A stretch of DNA of 12,848 nucleotides from Firmicutes bacterium AM41-11 (GTDB taxonomy: Bacteria; Bacillota_I; Bacilli_A; Erysipelotrichales; Erysipelotrichaceae), in the NCBI GenBank assembly GCA_003480165.1, contig QUIQ01000022.1, forward strand, positions 1-12,848, written 5' to 3'. The position numbers were made by a program, and so were the translations under genes. Below are positions 1 to 5,447 of this stretch, piece by piece. The notes beneath the pieces were generated by a model. It was not told the origin of the DNA and did not search any database. It saw nothing but the letters and a program-made list of their open reading frames with translations. Position 1 is the stretch's first letter. Each line of letters opens with the position of its first letter.

Positions 1-21
1 AGAAAAAAGGATAAAATTTCA

Positions 22-65
22 TAAAAAAAGACCAAACTTTGATGAAAGACATCAAATGTTTGGTC
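22..65 (-). terminator. Intrinsic terminator of the HIT gene
   Basis: On the minus strand a stem of about 15 pairs (arms 50-65 and 30-44, with one bulged base at 57 and a five-base loop at 45-49) is followed directly by a run of seven T. It begins 26 bases after the end of the HIT gene. This is the classic shape of a Rho-independent terminator and reads in the minus direction. Confidence 0.85.
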
Positions 66-91
66 AATTATTAATAAATGAGTTTGTGCTG

Positions 92-484
92 TTATTTGAT
101 TTTTTCTAGAAGTTCTTTGAAGTCTACTTCTGGGATTTTACCAAATTCTAATGTGACATGATCATCGTTGGCATAACGCGGAATAATGTGAACATGGAAA
201 TGGTGAACACTTTGTCCGGCAGCCTCATGAACGTTAGAAAGAATATTGATGCCATCGCAATGTAATTTTTCTTCTAGATTATTCGCTATTTTTTGAGCTA
301 CTTCAAAGACATGATTTCGTACTTCATCTGGGCAATCTAGAAAAGAATCACAATGTTCTTTTGGTACGACTAAGCAATGTCCATAACTTGTAGGGTTTAC
401 ATCAAAAAAAGCTAAAACAGTTTCGTCTTCATAAACAGTATAGTTGGGAATCTTTCCAGCTACAATATCGCAAAAAATACACAT
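92..484 (-). CDS. hit: HIT family protein (histidine triad nucleotide-binding)
   Basis: This is a 130-residue protein of the histidine triad family. Such cytosolic enzymes hydrolyse or transfer nucleoside phosphoramidates, adenylates or dinucleoside polyphosphates; the physiological substrate is not evident here. The signature HxHxH is seen as H95-F-H97-V-H99-I-I-P, with the second of these histidines family-known as the nucleophile. An N-terminal CxxC pair (C2, C5) together with H44 could bind zinc, as in zinc-carrying members. Length is normal. The ATG is supported by GGAGGA at 493-498, eight bases upstream. It is monocistronic, has its own TATAAT box, is divergent from the murF unit, and ends at a strong terminator. 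In Bacillus the homologous gene is hit; HinT-like is an equally fair name. Confidence 0.93.
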   Translation of the reverse strand: MCIFCDIVAGKIPNYTVYEDETVLAFFDVNPTSYGHCLVVPKEHCDSFLDCPDEVRNHVFEVAQKIANNLEEKLHCDGINILSNVHEAAGQSVHHFHVHIIPRYANDDHVTLEFGKIPEVDFKELLEKIK

Positions 485-510
485 GAATAAAGTCCTCCTA
501 TGTTTCTCTC

Positions 511-516
511 ATTATA
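511..516 (-). promoter_or_regulatory. -10 box of the HIT gene promoter
   Basis: A perfect TATAAT on the minus strand lies about 13 bases before the GGAGGA ribosome binding site, which predicts a very short leader. No good -35 hexamer is visible: the spacer and -35 area fall in the T-tract and stem of the upstream terminator hairpin (523-562). Confidence 0.55.
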
Positions 517-522
517 CACCGC

Positions 523-562
523 AAAAAAGGAAAAACCAGGCTAAGGGGGTGCCTGGTTTTCC
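523..562 (-). terminator. Intrinsic terminator with C-rich loop
   Basis: On the minus strand GGAAAACCAGGC (562-551) pairs with GCCTGGTTTTTCC (541-529), with one extra T, around the nine-base loop ACCCCCTTA, and is followed by TTTTTT (528-523). It ends no recognisable protein gene, because no credible minus-strand CDS lies upstream. That is why it is read as the 3' end of a small RNA, or as an attenuator before the HIT gene. Confidence 0.7.
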
Positions 563-637
563 AAATTAAGGGGATAGAAAATTGTATGAATATCAAGATT
601 TGCTATTCATACAGGCAAGGCCTTCTATTCCTTGCTT
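523..637 (-). ncRNA. Candidate small regulatory RNA (about 115 nt)
   Basis: The predicted minus-strand transcript has four parts. First is a hairpin with a perfect six-base stem (GCAAGG/CCTTGC, plus coordinates 630-635 and 615-620). Second is a hairpin with a perfect ten-base stem (TGTATGAATA/TATTCATACA, 604-613 and 583-592, 11-base loop). Third is an unpaired pyrimidine-rich stretch containing ATCCCCTTA (567-575). Last is the terminator hairpin, whose loop is ACCCCCTTA. An extended -10 (TGTTATACT) at 644-652 places the 5' end near 637. Two accessible copies of a CCCCTTA motif fit the C-rich seed loops of Gram-positive small RNAs that pair with Shine-Dalgarno sequences. No known family was recognised. 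It could instead be a cis-acting leader that terminates before the HIT gene. The hairpins are seen; the function is inferred. Confidence 0.45.
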
Positions 638-643
638 ATTTGG

Positions 644-652
644 AGTATAACA
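644..652 (-). promoter_or_regulatory. Extended -10 promoter of the candidate small RNA
   Basis: The minus strand reads TGTTATACT, an extended -10 (TGn plus TATACT, five of six matches to consensus). No convincing -35 hexamer lies 16 to 18 bases upstream. Extended -10 promoters can work without one. The predicted start near 637 lies just before the first hairpin. Confidence 0.4.
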
Positions 653-686
653 TGGGCACAATTGCAAAATGTGTGATAATTATGTG

Positions 687-732
687 AAAATGCCTAAAAA
701 TGGCATTTTTAGCGCATAAAATGGCATTTTTT
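687..732. repeat. AAAATGGCATTTTT repeats, 21-base period
   Basis: The near-palindromic 14-mer AAAATGGCATTTTT occurs twice, at 697-710 and 718-731, exactly 21 bases apart. A half copy, AAAATGCC, starts at 687, ten bases before the first. The half copy also pairs with GGCATTTT (702-709) as an eight-base stem with a seven-base loop. The spacings of about one and two helical turns put the copies on one face of the DNA, as for a cooperative operator. It could instead be a weak plus-strand terminator. No known regulator's box was recognised. Confidence 0.45.
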
Positions 733-773
733 GTGTATTTCCGCCCATTTTCCATAGAAAAATAAGGGGTTTC

Positions 774-869
774 ATGCAAAAAAATGAATTGGTGAATTCT
801 TTTCTTATTTTCAAATGTATGGGGTGCAAATATGCTATAATTAAAACCGCAATGGAGGAGTTTTTATGA
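774..869 (+). CDS. Possible leader peptide upstream of murF (31 aa)
   Basis: This short ORF begins ATG CAA AAA, four bases after AAGGGG at 764-769. It encodes 31 residues, including a C-M-G-C group (C15, C18), and its stop codon overlaps the murF start in an ATGA arrangement (866-869). The overlap would allow translational coupling. Against it, the proposed murF promoter lies inside the ORF, so it is translated only if transcription also starts further upstream. It has no recognised homologue and may be chance. Confidence 0.22.
   Translation: MQKNELVNSFLIFKCMGCKYAIIKTAMEEFL
833..841 (+). promoter_or_regulatory. Extended -10 promoter of the murF unit
   Basis: TGCTATAAT carries a perfect TATAAT with the extended TGn element. 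No -35 match is visible at the usual distance. The start would be near 848, only about 18 bases before the murF ATG, with GGAGGAG at 854-860. It is the only good promoter seen ahead of the fourteen-gene run. A weaker TGTGATAAT at 672-680 could be a second start with a long leader. Confidence 0.6.
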
Positions 870-2224
870 TAAGAAAAACCATTCAAACAATTTCTCATTA
901 TTTGAATGCTTCAATCCATGGATGTGAGCATCCCGAAACGATGATTGAAGGCGTTGCAATTGATTCGCGAAAAGTTGAAAAAAATACTTTATATATACCT
1001 ATGATTGGTGCTCGTGCAGATGGACATCAATTCATTGCAGATGTGATGAAAAGTGGAGCCGCTGCTTCGCTTTGGCAAAAGGATCATACACCTTATCCCG
1101 ATTATCCTTTGATTTTGGTGGATGATACCCTTAAAGCTTTGCAAGATTTGGCTCGTGCTTATATGCAAGACTTAAATTGCCTTGTGATTGGGGTTACAGG
1201 TTCGAATGGAAAAACATCTTGTAAAGATATGTTATATAGTGTTTTTTCACCGGTTAAGAAAACGCAACGAACCGAAGGTAATCACAATAATGAAATTGGT
1301 TTGCCACTAACCGTCTTAGATTTAGATCAAGATGTAGAAGTCGCAATTCTTGAAATGGGTATGGAAGGATTTGACGAAATATCTTTCTTGTGTTCGATTG
1401 CGCAACCAGATATTTCCATTATCACAACGATTGGTAGTGCCCATATGGAAAATCTTGGCAGCAAGAAGAATATTGCGCGTGCAAAATGTGAGATTCTGCA
1501 ACATACCAAACCAAATGGTTTGTTCTTATACAATAAAGAATCTAGTGAAATCGATGAAGTTTTAAAAGAAATCGAAGTAGAGCCAAGTATACAACTCCAT
1601 TCATTTGGTAAAGATGGTGAAATATATATAGAAGGTGCAATTGATCATTCTCGTGATGGGATTGCTTTTAGATGCTCGGCTTTAGAAAAAGCAGTACATT
1701 TAAATGTATTAGGAGATTTTCAAGCCAGCAATGCCTTACCGGTTATCTTTACCGCACTTCATCAAGGCTTAAGTGAAGAGCAGATTTTATATGGCTTATC
1801 ACATATTCAAATGACAAAAATGCGTACGCAACGCTTACGCATTGGTCAGGCTATTGTGATTGATGATACCTATAAATCCAATCCGGAAAGTGCATGTGTT
1901 GCGATTGATACTTTGATGCATGTTCCTGCCCAAAAACATATTGCGGTTTTAAGTGATATGTTGGATCTTGGTCCGGAAGAAAATCAACTACATGAAAAAG
2001 TTGGTCAGTATGCCCTTGAACAAGGTGTTGATTTGGTATTCTGTACTGGCCCCTTGTCACGTTATACCGCACAAGGTGCCCAAGACAAAGGTCAATGGTT
2101 TGAAAGTAAAGAAGATTTATTGGTGGCTTTACGCCCTTATTTAAAGGAAGATTGTGCGATGGTCATTAAGGGTAGTCGAGCAATGACAATGGATACCGTT
2201 GTATCCAATTTACAAGGAGAGTAA
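866..2224 (+). CDS. murF: UDP-MurNAc-tripeptide--D-Ala-D-Ala ligase MurF
   Basis: MurF is the cytosolic ATP-dependent enzyme that adds the D-Ala-D-X dipeptide to UDP-MurNAc-tripeptide, the last soluble step of the peptidoglycan precursor. The 452 residues show the three Mur-ligase domains: an N-terminal substrate domain (to about 105), a central ATPase domain with P-loop GVTGSNGKTS at 109-118, the TEGNHNNEIG segment and the H-x-ENLGS...AKxEI block, and a C-terminal domain with DDTYKSNPES and VIKGSRAM. Length is normal for MurF. GGAGGAG at 854-860, five bases before the ATG, fixes the start. It heads the long plus-strand unit and lies four bases before the ligase that makes its dipeptide substrate, so the two act in sequence. 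The motif DDTYKSNP has K-S where the MurF proteins I recall have N-A. Confidence 0.96.
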   Translation: MIRKTIQTISHYLNASIHGCEHPETMIEGVAIDSRKVEKNTLYIPMIGARADGHQFIADVMKSGAAASLWQKDHTPYPDYPLILVDDTLKALQDLARAYMQDLNCLVIGVTGSNGKTSCKDMLYSVFSPVKKTQRTEGNHNNEIGLPLTVLDLDQDVEVAILEMGMEGFDEISFLCSIAQPDISIITTIGSAHMENLGSKKNIARAKCEILQHTKPNGLFLYNKESSEIDEVLKEIEVEPSIQLHSFGKDGEIYIEGAIDHSRDGIAFRCSALEKAVHLNVLGDFQASNALPVIFTALHQGLSEEQILYGLSHIQMTKMRTQRLRIGQAIVIDDTYKSNPESACVAIDTLMHVPAQKHIAVLSDMLDLGPEENQLHEKVGQYALEQGVDLVFCTGPLSRYTAQGAQDKGQWFESKEDLLVALRPYLKEDCAMVIKGSRAMTMDTVVSNLQGE

Positions 2225-2228
2225 TTGT

Positions 2229-3275
2229 ATGGAAAAATTACGTTTAGGAGTTATTTTTGGTGGACAAAGCAGTGAGTATTCGGTTTCCCTTCATTCTGCT
2301 GGTTCCTTTTTACGTCAAATTCATCGCGATAAATATGAAATTACTATGATTGGAATTGATCAAGAAGGTCACTTCTATATATATGATGGAAGTATTGATG
2401 ATGTTGAACACGATCATTGGAAAGAACAAGGCATTCCTTGCGCTTGGGTTCATAAAGGTGTTTTACCTTTAAACGGGCAAGAAATGATTCCTTTGGATTG
2501 TGCTTTCCCAATTCTTCATGGAAAAAATGGGGAAGATGGTTGTATTCAAGGTTTATTAGAGTTGATGAATATTCACTATGTGGGTTGTGATGTTATGTCC
2601 AGCTCCATTTGTATGGATAAAGAAATTATGCACATTTTATGTAAGGAAGAACAAATTCCTTGTGCCGACTATCTTTGTTTAAAAGAAAATGAAGAAAATC
2701 CTAGTTTTGAAGAAATTCAAAAGCAGATTCCTTTACCATGGATTGTGAAACCATGTAATGCCGGAAGTAGTTATGGCGTTCATAAAGTCAACAACAAAGA
2801 CGAATTTGAAGCAGCTATTGCGGATGCATGGCATTATGACGGCCGTGGAAAACTATTGGTAGAGAAAACCATTGATGGTTTTGAAGTTGGCTGTGCTGTT
2901 ATGGGTAATGAAAAACTCGTTGTGGGAAGTTGTGATGAAATTGAAGTTACCCGAGGTGTCTTCGATTTTGAAGGAAAATACGATTTAGTTGGTTCTTCGA
3001 TTTATTGCCCTGCGCGTATTGATGAAGGAACTTTCCGTACCGCACAAGAATTTGCCAAACGCAGCTATCGTGCATTGAATTGTACAGGTATGGCTCGAGT
3101 TGACATGTTTGTCCAAAAAGATAAGAGTATTGTGTTAAATGAAGTAAATACGATTCCTGGCTTTACGGCTACTTCGCGTTATCCAAGTATGATGAAGGAA
3201 GCAGGAATTGAATTTGGGGATTTAATTGATCAATTAATTGATTTAGCTATGCAAAGGACTGTTGGTGTATGTTAG
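2229..3275 (+). CDS. ddl: D-alanine--D-X ligase, VanG/VanC-like
   Basis: This ATP-grasp ligase joins D-Ala to a second D-amino acid (D-Ala, or D-Ser in VanC/E/G types) to give the dipeptide used by MurF. The start at 2229, eight bases after AAGGAGA (2214-2220), gives 348 residues; an ATG ten codons upstream lies inside murF and lacks a ribosome binding site. Catalytic features seen are GGQSSEYSVS with E16, K174, the serine loop GSSYGV (180-184), omega-loop Y251, R290/D292, and N304-E305-x-N307. Segments such as HGKNGEDG, GFEVGCAV, DEIEV, YCPARI and FTATSRYP match what I recall of VanG better than ordinary Ddl. In particular R317 (SRYP) replaces the methionine of the S-M-Y-P segment I recall from Gram-positive D-Ala-D-Ala ligases. 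D-Ser use is an inference; the ligase activity itself is secure. It overlaps alr by seven bases. Confidence 0.92.
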   Translation: MEKLRLGVIFGGQSSEYSVSLHSAGSFLRQIHRDKYEITMIGIDQEGHFYIYDGSIDDVEHDHWKEQGIPCAWVHKGVLPLNGQEMIPLDCAFPILHGKNGEDGCIQGLLELMNIHYVGCDVMSSSICMDKEIMHILCKEEQIPCADYLCLKENEENPSFEEIQKQIPLPWIVKPCNAGSSYGVHKVNNKDEFEAAIADAWHYDGRGKLLVEKTIDGFEVGCAVMGNEKLVVGSCDEIEVTRGVFDFEGKYDLVGSSIYCPARIDEGTFRTAQEFAKRSYRALNCTGMARVDMFVQKDKSIVLNEVNTIPGFTATSRYPSMMKEAGIEFGDLIDQLIDLAMQRTVGVC

Positions 3276-4420
3276 AAGCTTATAGTCGCGCTTGGGCGGA
3301 AATTGACTATGATGCGATTGCACACAATTGTGATGAAGTGCAAAAAATCGTTGGTTCAACCAAAATCATGGGAATTGTCAAAGCCAACGCGTATGGACAT
3401 GGTGATATTGCCTGTGCCAAGGCATTGCGTGATTGGGGCGTAGACTTTTTTGGCGTATCGAGTGTAGATGAGGCTATTGGTTTACGTCAAGGTGGTATCG
3501 AAGAGAATATTTTGATTCTCGGTTATACGCCGGAAGAACATTTCCACTATTTACATGAATATAATTTGGTTCAATCGCTTTGTAGCTATGCATACGCAAA
3601 GAAATTAAATCAATATGGGAAAGAAAATCATTGTGTGATTCGTGCCCATTGTAAAGTTGATACAGGTATGAATCGTACCGGTGTGATCTACCAAACACAA
3701 GAGAAACACATGGAAGAAATTTTGGCTGAATATCAGTTAGAAGCGGTATCTGTAGAAGGCATTTTCTCGCATTTTCCAGTCAGTGATGATTTGGGAGAAG
3801 ATGCCAAAACCTTTACGAAGAAGCAAATTGATTTATTCAATGAAGTTCTCGCAAATTTAAAAGCCGCAGGAATCAATCCAGGTGTGACACATCTTCAAAA
3901 TAGCTATGGTATCTTGAATTATGGTTCGTTGGGATACGATTATTGTCGACCAGGCCTGCTTTATATGGGCGTGACAAGTGATGATACGATTCCTATCGCA
4001 TCCAATCCTGACTTTATTCCGATTTTATCTTTATATGCGAATGTTTCCGTTGTGAAATGGTTACAACCCGGTATGACAGTGAGTTATGGACGCCATTTTA
4101 CAGTAAAGAAACCATGTAAAGTTGCAACGATGTCGATTGGTTATGCGGATGGTTTGCCACGCATTGTGTCAAACCAAGATTTACATGTTTTGGTACATGG
4201 ACAAGCTTGTCCGATTATTGGAAATGTATGCATGGACCAATGCATGATTGATGTTACGGATGTAGAAAATGTACAAGAAGGGGATACTGTGTGCATTGTA
4301 GGTCTTCAAGGTGGAAAGCGTGTGACAATTGACGAAATTTCGCGAAAAGCACATACGATTAATAATGAAACACTCTCGGCACTTGCAGCTCGCGTTCCCC
4401 GCTTGAAGAAAAGGGGATAA
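3269..4420 (+). CDS. alr: Alanine racemase family PLP enzyme (Ala, possibly Ser)
   Basis: This fold-type III PLP racemase interconverts L- and D-alanine and supplies D-amino acid to the upstream ligase. The 383 residues show VKANAYGHG with PLP lysine K38, MNRTG with R136, RPGLLYMG with R227 (contact to the PLP ring nitrogen), SYGRHF with catalytic Y273, and CMDQ at 321-324. Length is typical. The start overlaps the ligase stop by seven bases, so translation is probably coupled; AAAGGA lies about 11 bases upstream. The C-terminal motif reads TINNETLSALAARVPR, with N-E where the alanine racemases I recall have Y-E, a region reported to help separate alanine from serine racemases. Together with the VanG-like ligase and the VanT-like membrane protein next door, this leaves serine racemase activity open. 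Confidence 0.94.
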   Translation: MLEAYSRAWAEIDYDAIAHNCDEVQKIVGSTKIMGIVKANAYGHGDIACAKALRDWGVDFFGVSSVDEAIGLRQGGIEENILILGYTPEEHFHYLHEYNLVQSLCSYAYAKKLNQYGKENHCVIRAHCKVDTGMNRTGVIYQTQEKHMEEILAEYQLEAVSVEGIFSHFPVSDDLGEDAKTFTKKQIDLFNEVLANLKAAGINPGVTHLQNSYGILNYGSLGYDYCRPGLLYMGVTSDDTIPIASNPDFIPILSLYANVSVVKWLQPGMTVSYGRHFTVKKPCKVATMSIGYADGLPRIVSNQDLHVLVHGQACPIIGNVCMDQCMIDVTDVENVQEGDTVCIVGLQGGKRVTIDEISRKAHTINNETLSALAARVPRLKKRG

Positions 4421-4427
4421 TAAATAA

Positions 4428-5447
4428 ATGATGGGGAAGAAAAAATATGGAGCGATTGATATCGCAAAGTATGTTTCAGCACTCTTAGTAGTCTGCATTC
4501 ATACTTTTCCATTTTATGAAGTTTCGGTTCGCTTAAATGCCTACTGGATTCAAACGGTTTGTCGTTTGGCGGTTCCGTTCTTTTTTGTAAGTTCTGGATT
4601 TTTCTTTTTTCGGAAATGGGATAAGAATCATCCAGAGGCCAATCAAGAAGCTTTATCTCGTTATGAAAAACGACTGGGTAAAATTTATTTGATTTGGACA
4701 ATTATTTATTTGCCGTATACGATTTGGGATTATACACGGGCGGGCTTTCGCTTCTATCACATTTTTGCGTATCTACGAGATTTGTTGTTAAACGGAAGTT
4801 ATTACCACTTATGGTTTTTGCCTGCTTTGATGCTTTCAACTTGGCTTGTGGCAAAAATCTACCAGAGACGCGGTTTAAAGAAAGTTTTATCGGTTTCTCT
4901 GATTCTCTATATTATTGGGTATTTGATTAATGTATATCAACCGGTTTGGGAATCGATTCCGTATGTATCTTTCTTGTTTAGCTTCTTCACAAAACTATTG
5001 GTTACAGCGCGTAATGGAATCTTCTTTGGCCCAATCTTTGTAGGTATGGGACTACTTTTGGCAAGAAGTCATCGCTTATCCCATCGTGCATCTTTGATCG
5101 GATGGGCAGTTAGTTTTGTAGGATTATTTCTAGAAGTAACGATTTATATGCATTTTGACTTATTACGTGATTTAACGAGTATGTATTTGATGTTGGTTCC
5201 AGCGGTTTATTTTATGATGAATGCGCTTTTGACCTCATCTATACCATATAAAGAATCTTATTTAACATTGCGACATGAATCTTTATTGATTTATACATCA
5301 CATATTTTATTTGCGAAAGTATTCTTAATGTTGTGGCCGCATGCACATATTGTTGTTTATTTCTTGACGCTTGCGTTTGCCCAATGTTTTGCATCGCTTG
5401 TGATGAAATATCGCAAACAGTTCCCAATTTTAGAAAATTTATTATGA
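4428..5447 (+). CDS. Acyltransferase-3 membrane protein, VanT membrane-domain-like
   Basis: This is a 339-residue integral membrane protein with about ten hydrophobic segments, the first at roughly 11-30 and the last near the C-terminus. It belongs to the acyltransferase family 3. The first segment carries GAIDIAKYVSALLVVCIHT with the family's conserved histidine, followed by RLAVPFFFVSSGFF and later HLWFLPALM. These match the N-terminal membrane domain of VanT serine racemases as I recall it, where a racemase domain is fused behind it. Here the racemase is the separate gene just upstream. It could O-acylate an envelope polymer or, as proposed for VanT, handle L-serine; neither is shown. Two adjacent ATGs (4428, 4431) are possible, with AGGGG at 4412-4416. 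Its ATGA end overlaps the next gene. Confidence 0.82.
   Translation: MMGKKKYGAIDIAKYVSALLVVCIHTFPFYEVSVRLNAYWIQTVCRLAVPFFFVSSGFFFFRKWDKNHPEANQEALSRYEKRLGKIYLIWTIIYLPYTIWDYTRAGFRFYHIFAYLRDLLLNGSYYHLWFLPALMLSTWLVAKIYQRRGLKKVLSVSLILYIIGYLINVYQPVWESIPYVSFLFSFFTKLLVTARNGIFFGPIFVGMGLLLARSHRLSHRASLIGWAVSFVGLFLEVTIYMHFDLLRDLTSMYLMLVPAVYFMMNALLTSSIPYKESYLTLRHESLLIYTSHILFAKVFLMLWPHAHIVVYFLTLAFAQCFASLVMKYRKQFPILENLL

Larger units (their letters stand above)
485..865. other. Divergent intergenic region between HIT gene and murF
   Basis: This 381-base region has no clear protein gene. From left to right it holds the HIT ribosome binding site and -10, the C-rich-loop terminator, the hairpins and extended -10 of the candidate minus-strand RNA, the AAAATGGCATTTTT repeats, a possible leader ORF and the murF extended -10 with GGAGGAG. 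The heptamer TAAGGGG occurs three times on the plus strand (542-548, 567-573, 763-769). A 72-codon minus-strand reading frame at 680-898 was judged spurious. Confidence 0.8.

Noticed and set aside
561..643. Three-way junction closed by CCAAATTAAG/CTTATTTGG, suggesting a purine-type riboswitch
   Set aside because: The closing helix can form (one bulge), but the junction sequences do not match the purine consensus, and the predicted start near 637 would leave out one arm of that helix. No other riboswitch core was recognised.
687..710. Intrinsic terminator on the plus strand
   Set aside because: The stem has only four G-C pairs in eight and the T-run is short; the repeated 14-mer at 21-base spacing fits an operator-like repeat better. 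Kept as a repeat.
485..865. T-box leader for the murF unit
   Set aside because: No GGGTGGNACCGCG-like antiterminator sequence is present on either strand.
680..898. 72-codon minus-strand reading frame across the murF start
   Set aside because: It covers the A/T-rich repeats, the murF promoter and the first murF codons, has no good ribosome binding site and has no family features.
4306..4701. 131-codon minus-strand reading frame
   Set aside because: It lies opposite the conserved alr end and the acyltransferase start, with no family features; both plus-strand genes explain the sequence.
5333..5443. N-terminal extension of the FAD protein (37 residues)
   Set aside because: It lies wholly inside the acyltransferase gene and is cysteine-rich by chance; the ATGA-coupled start at 5444 fits the family start.
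2229..5447. A complete acquired vancomycin-resistance (vanG) operon
   Set aside because: No VanXY-type peptidase, VanR/VanS pair or VanW/VanY is present, the flanks are housekeeping genes, and codon use does not stand out. Only the ligase, racemase and membrane protein resemble Van parts.
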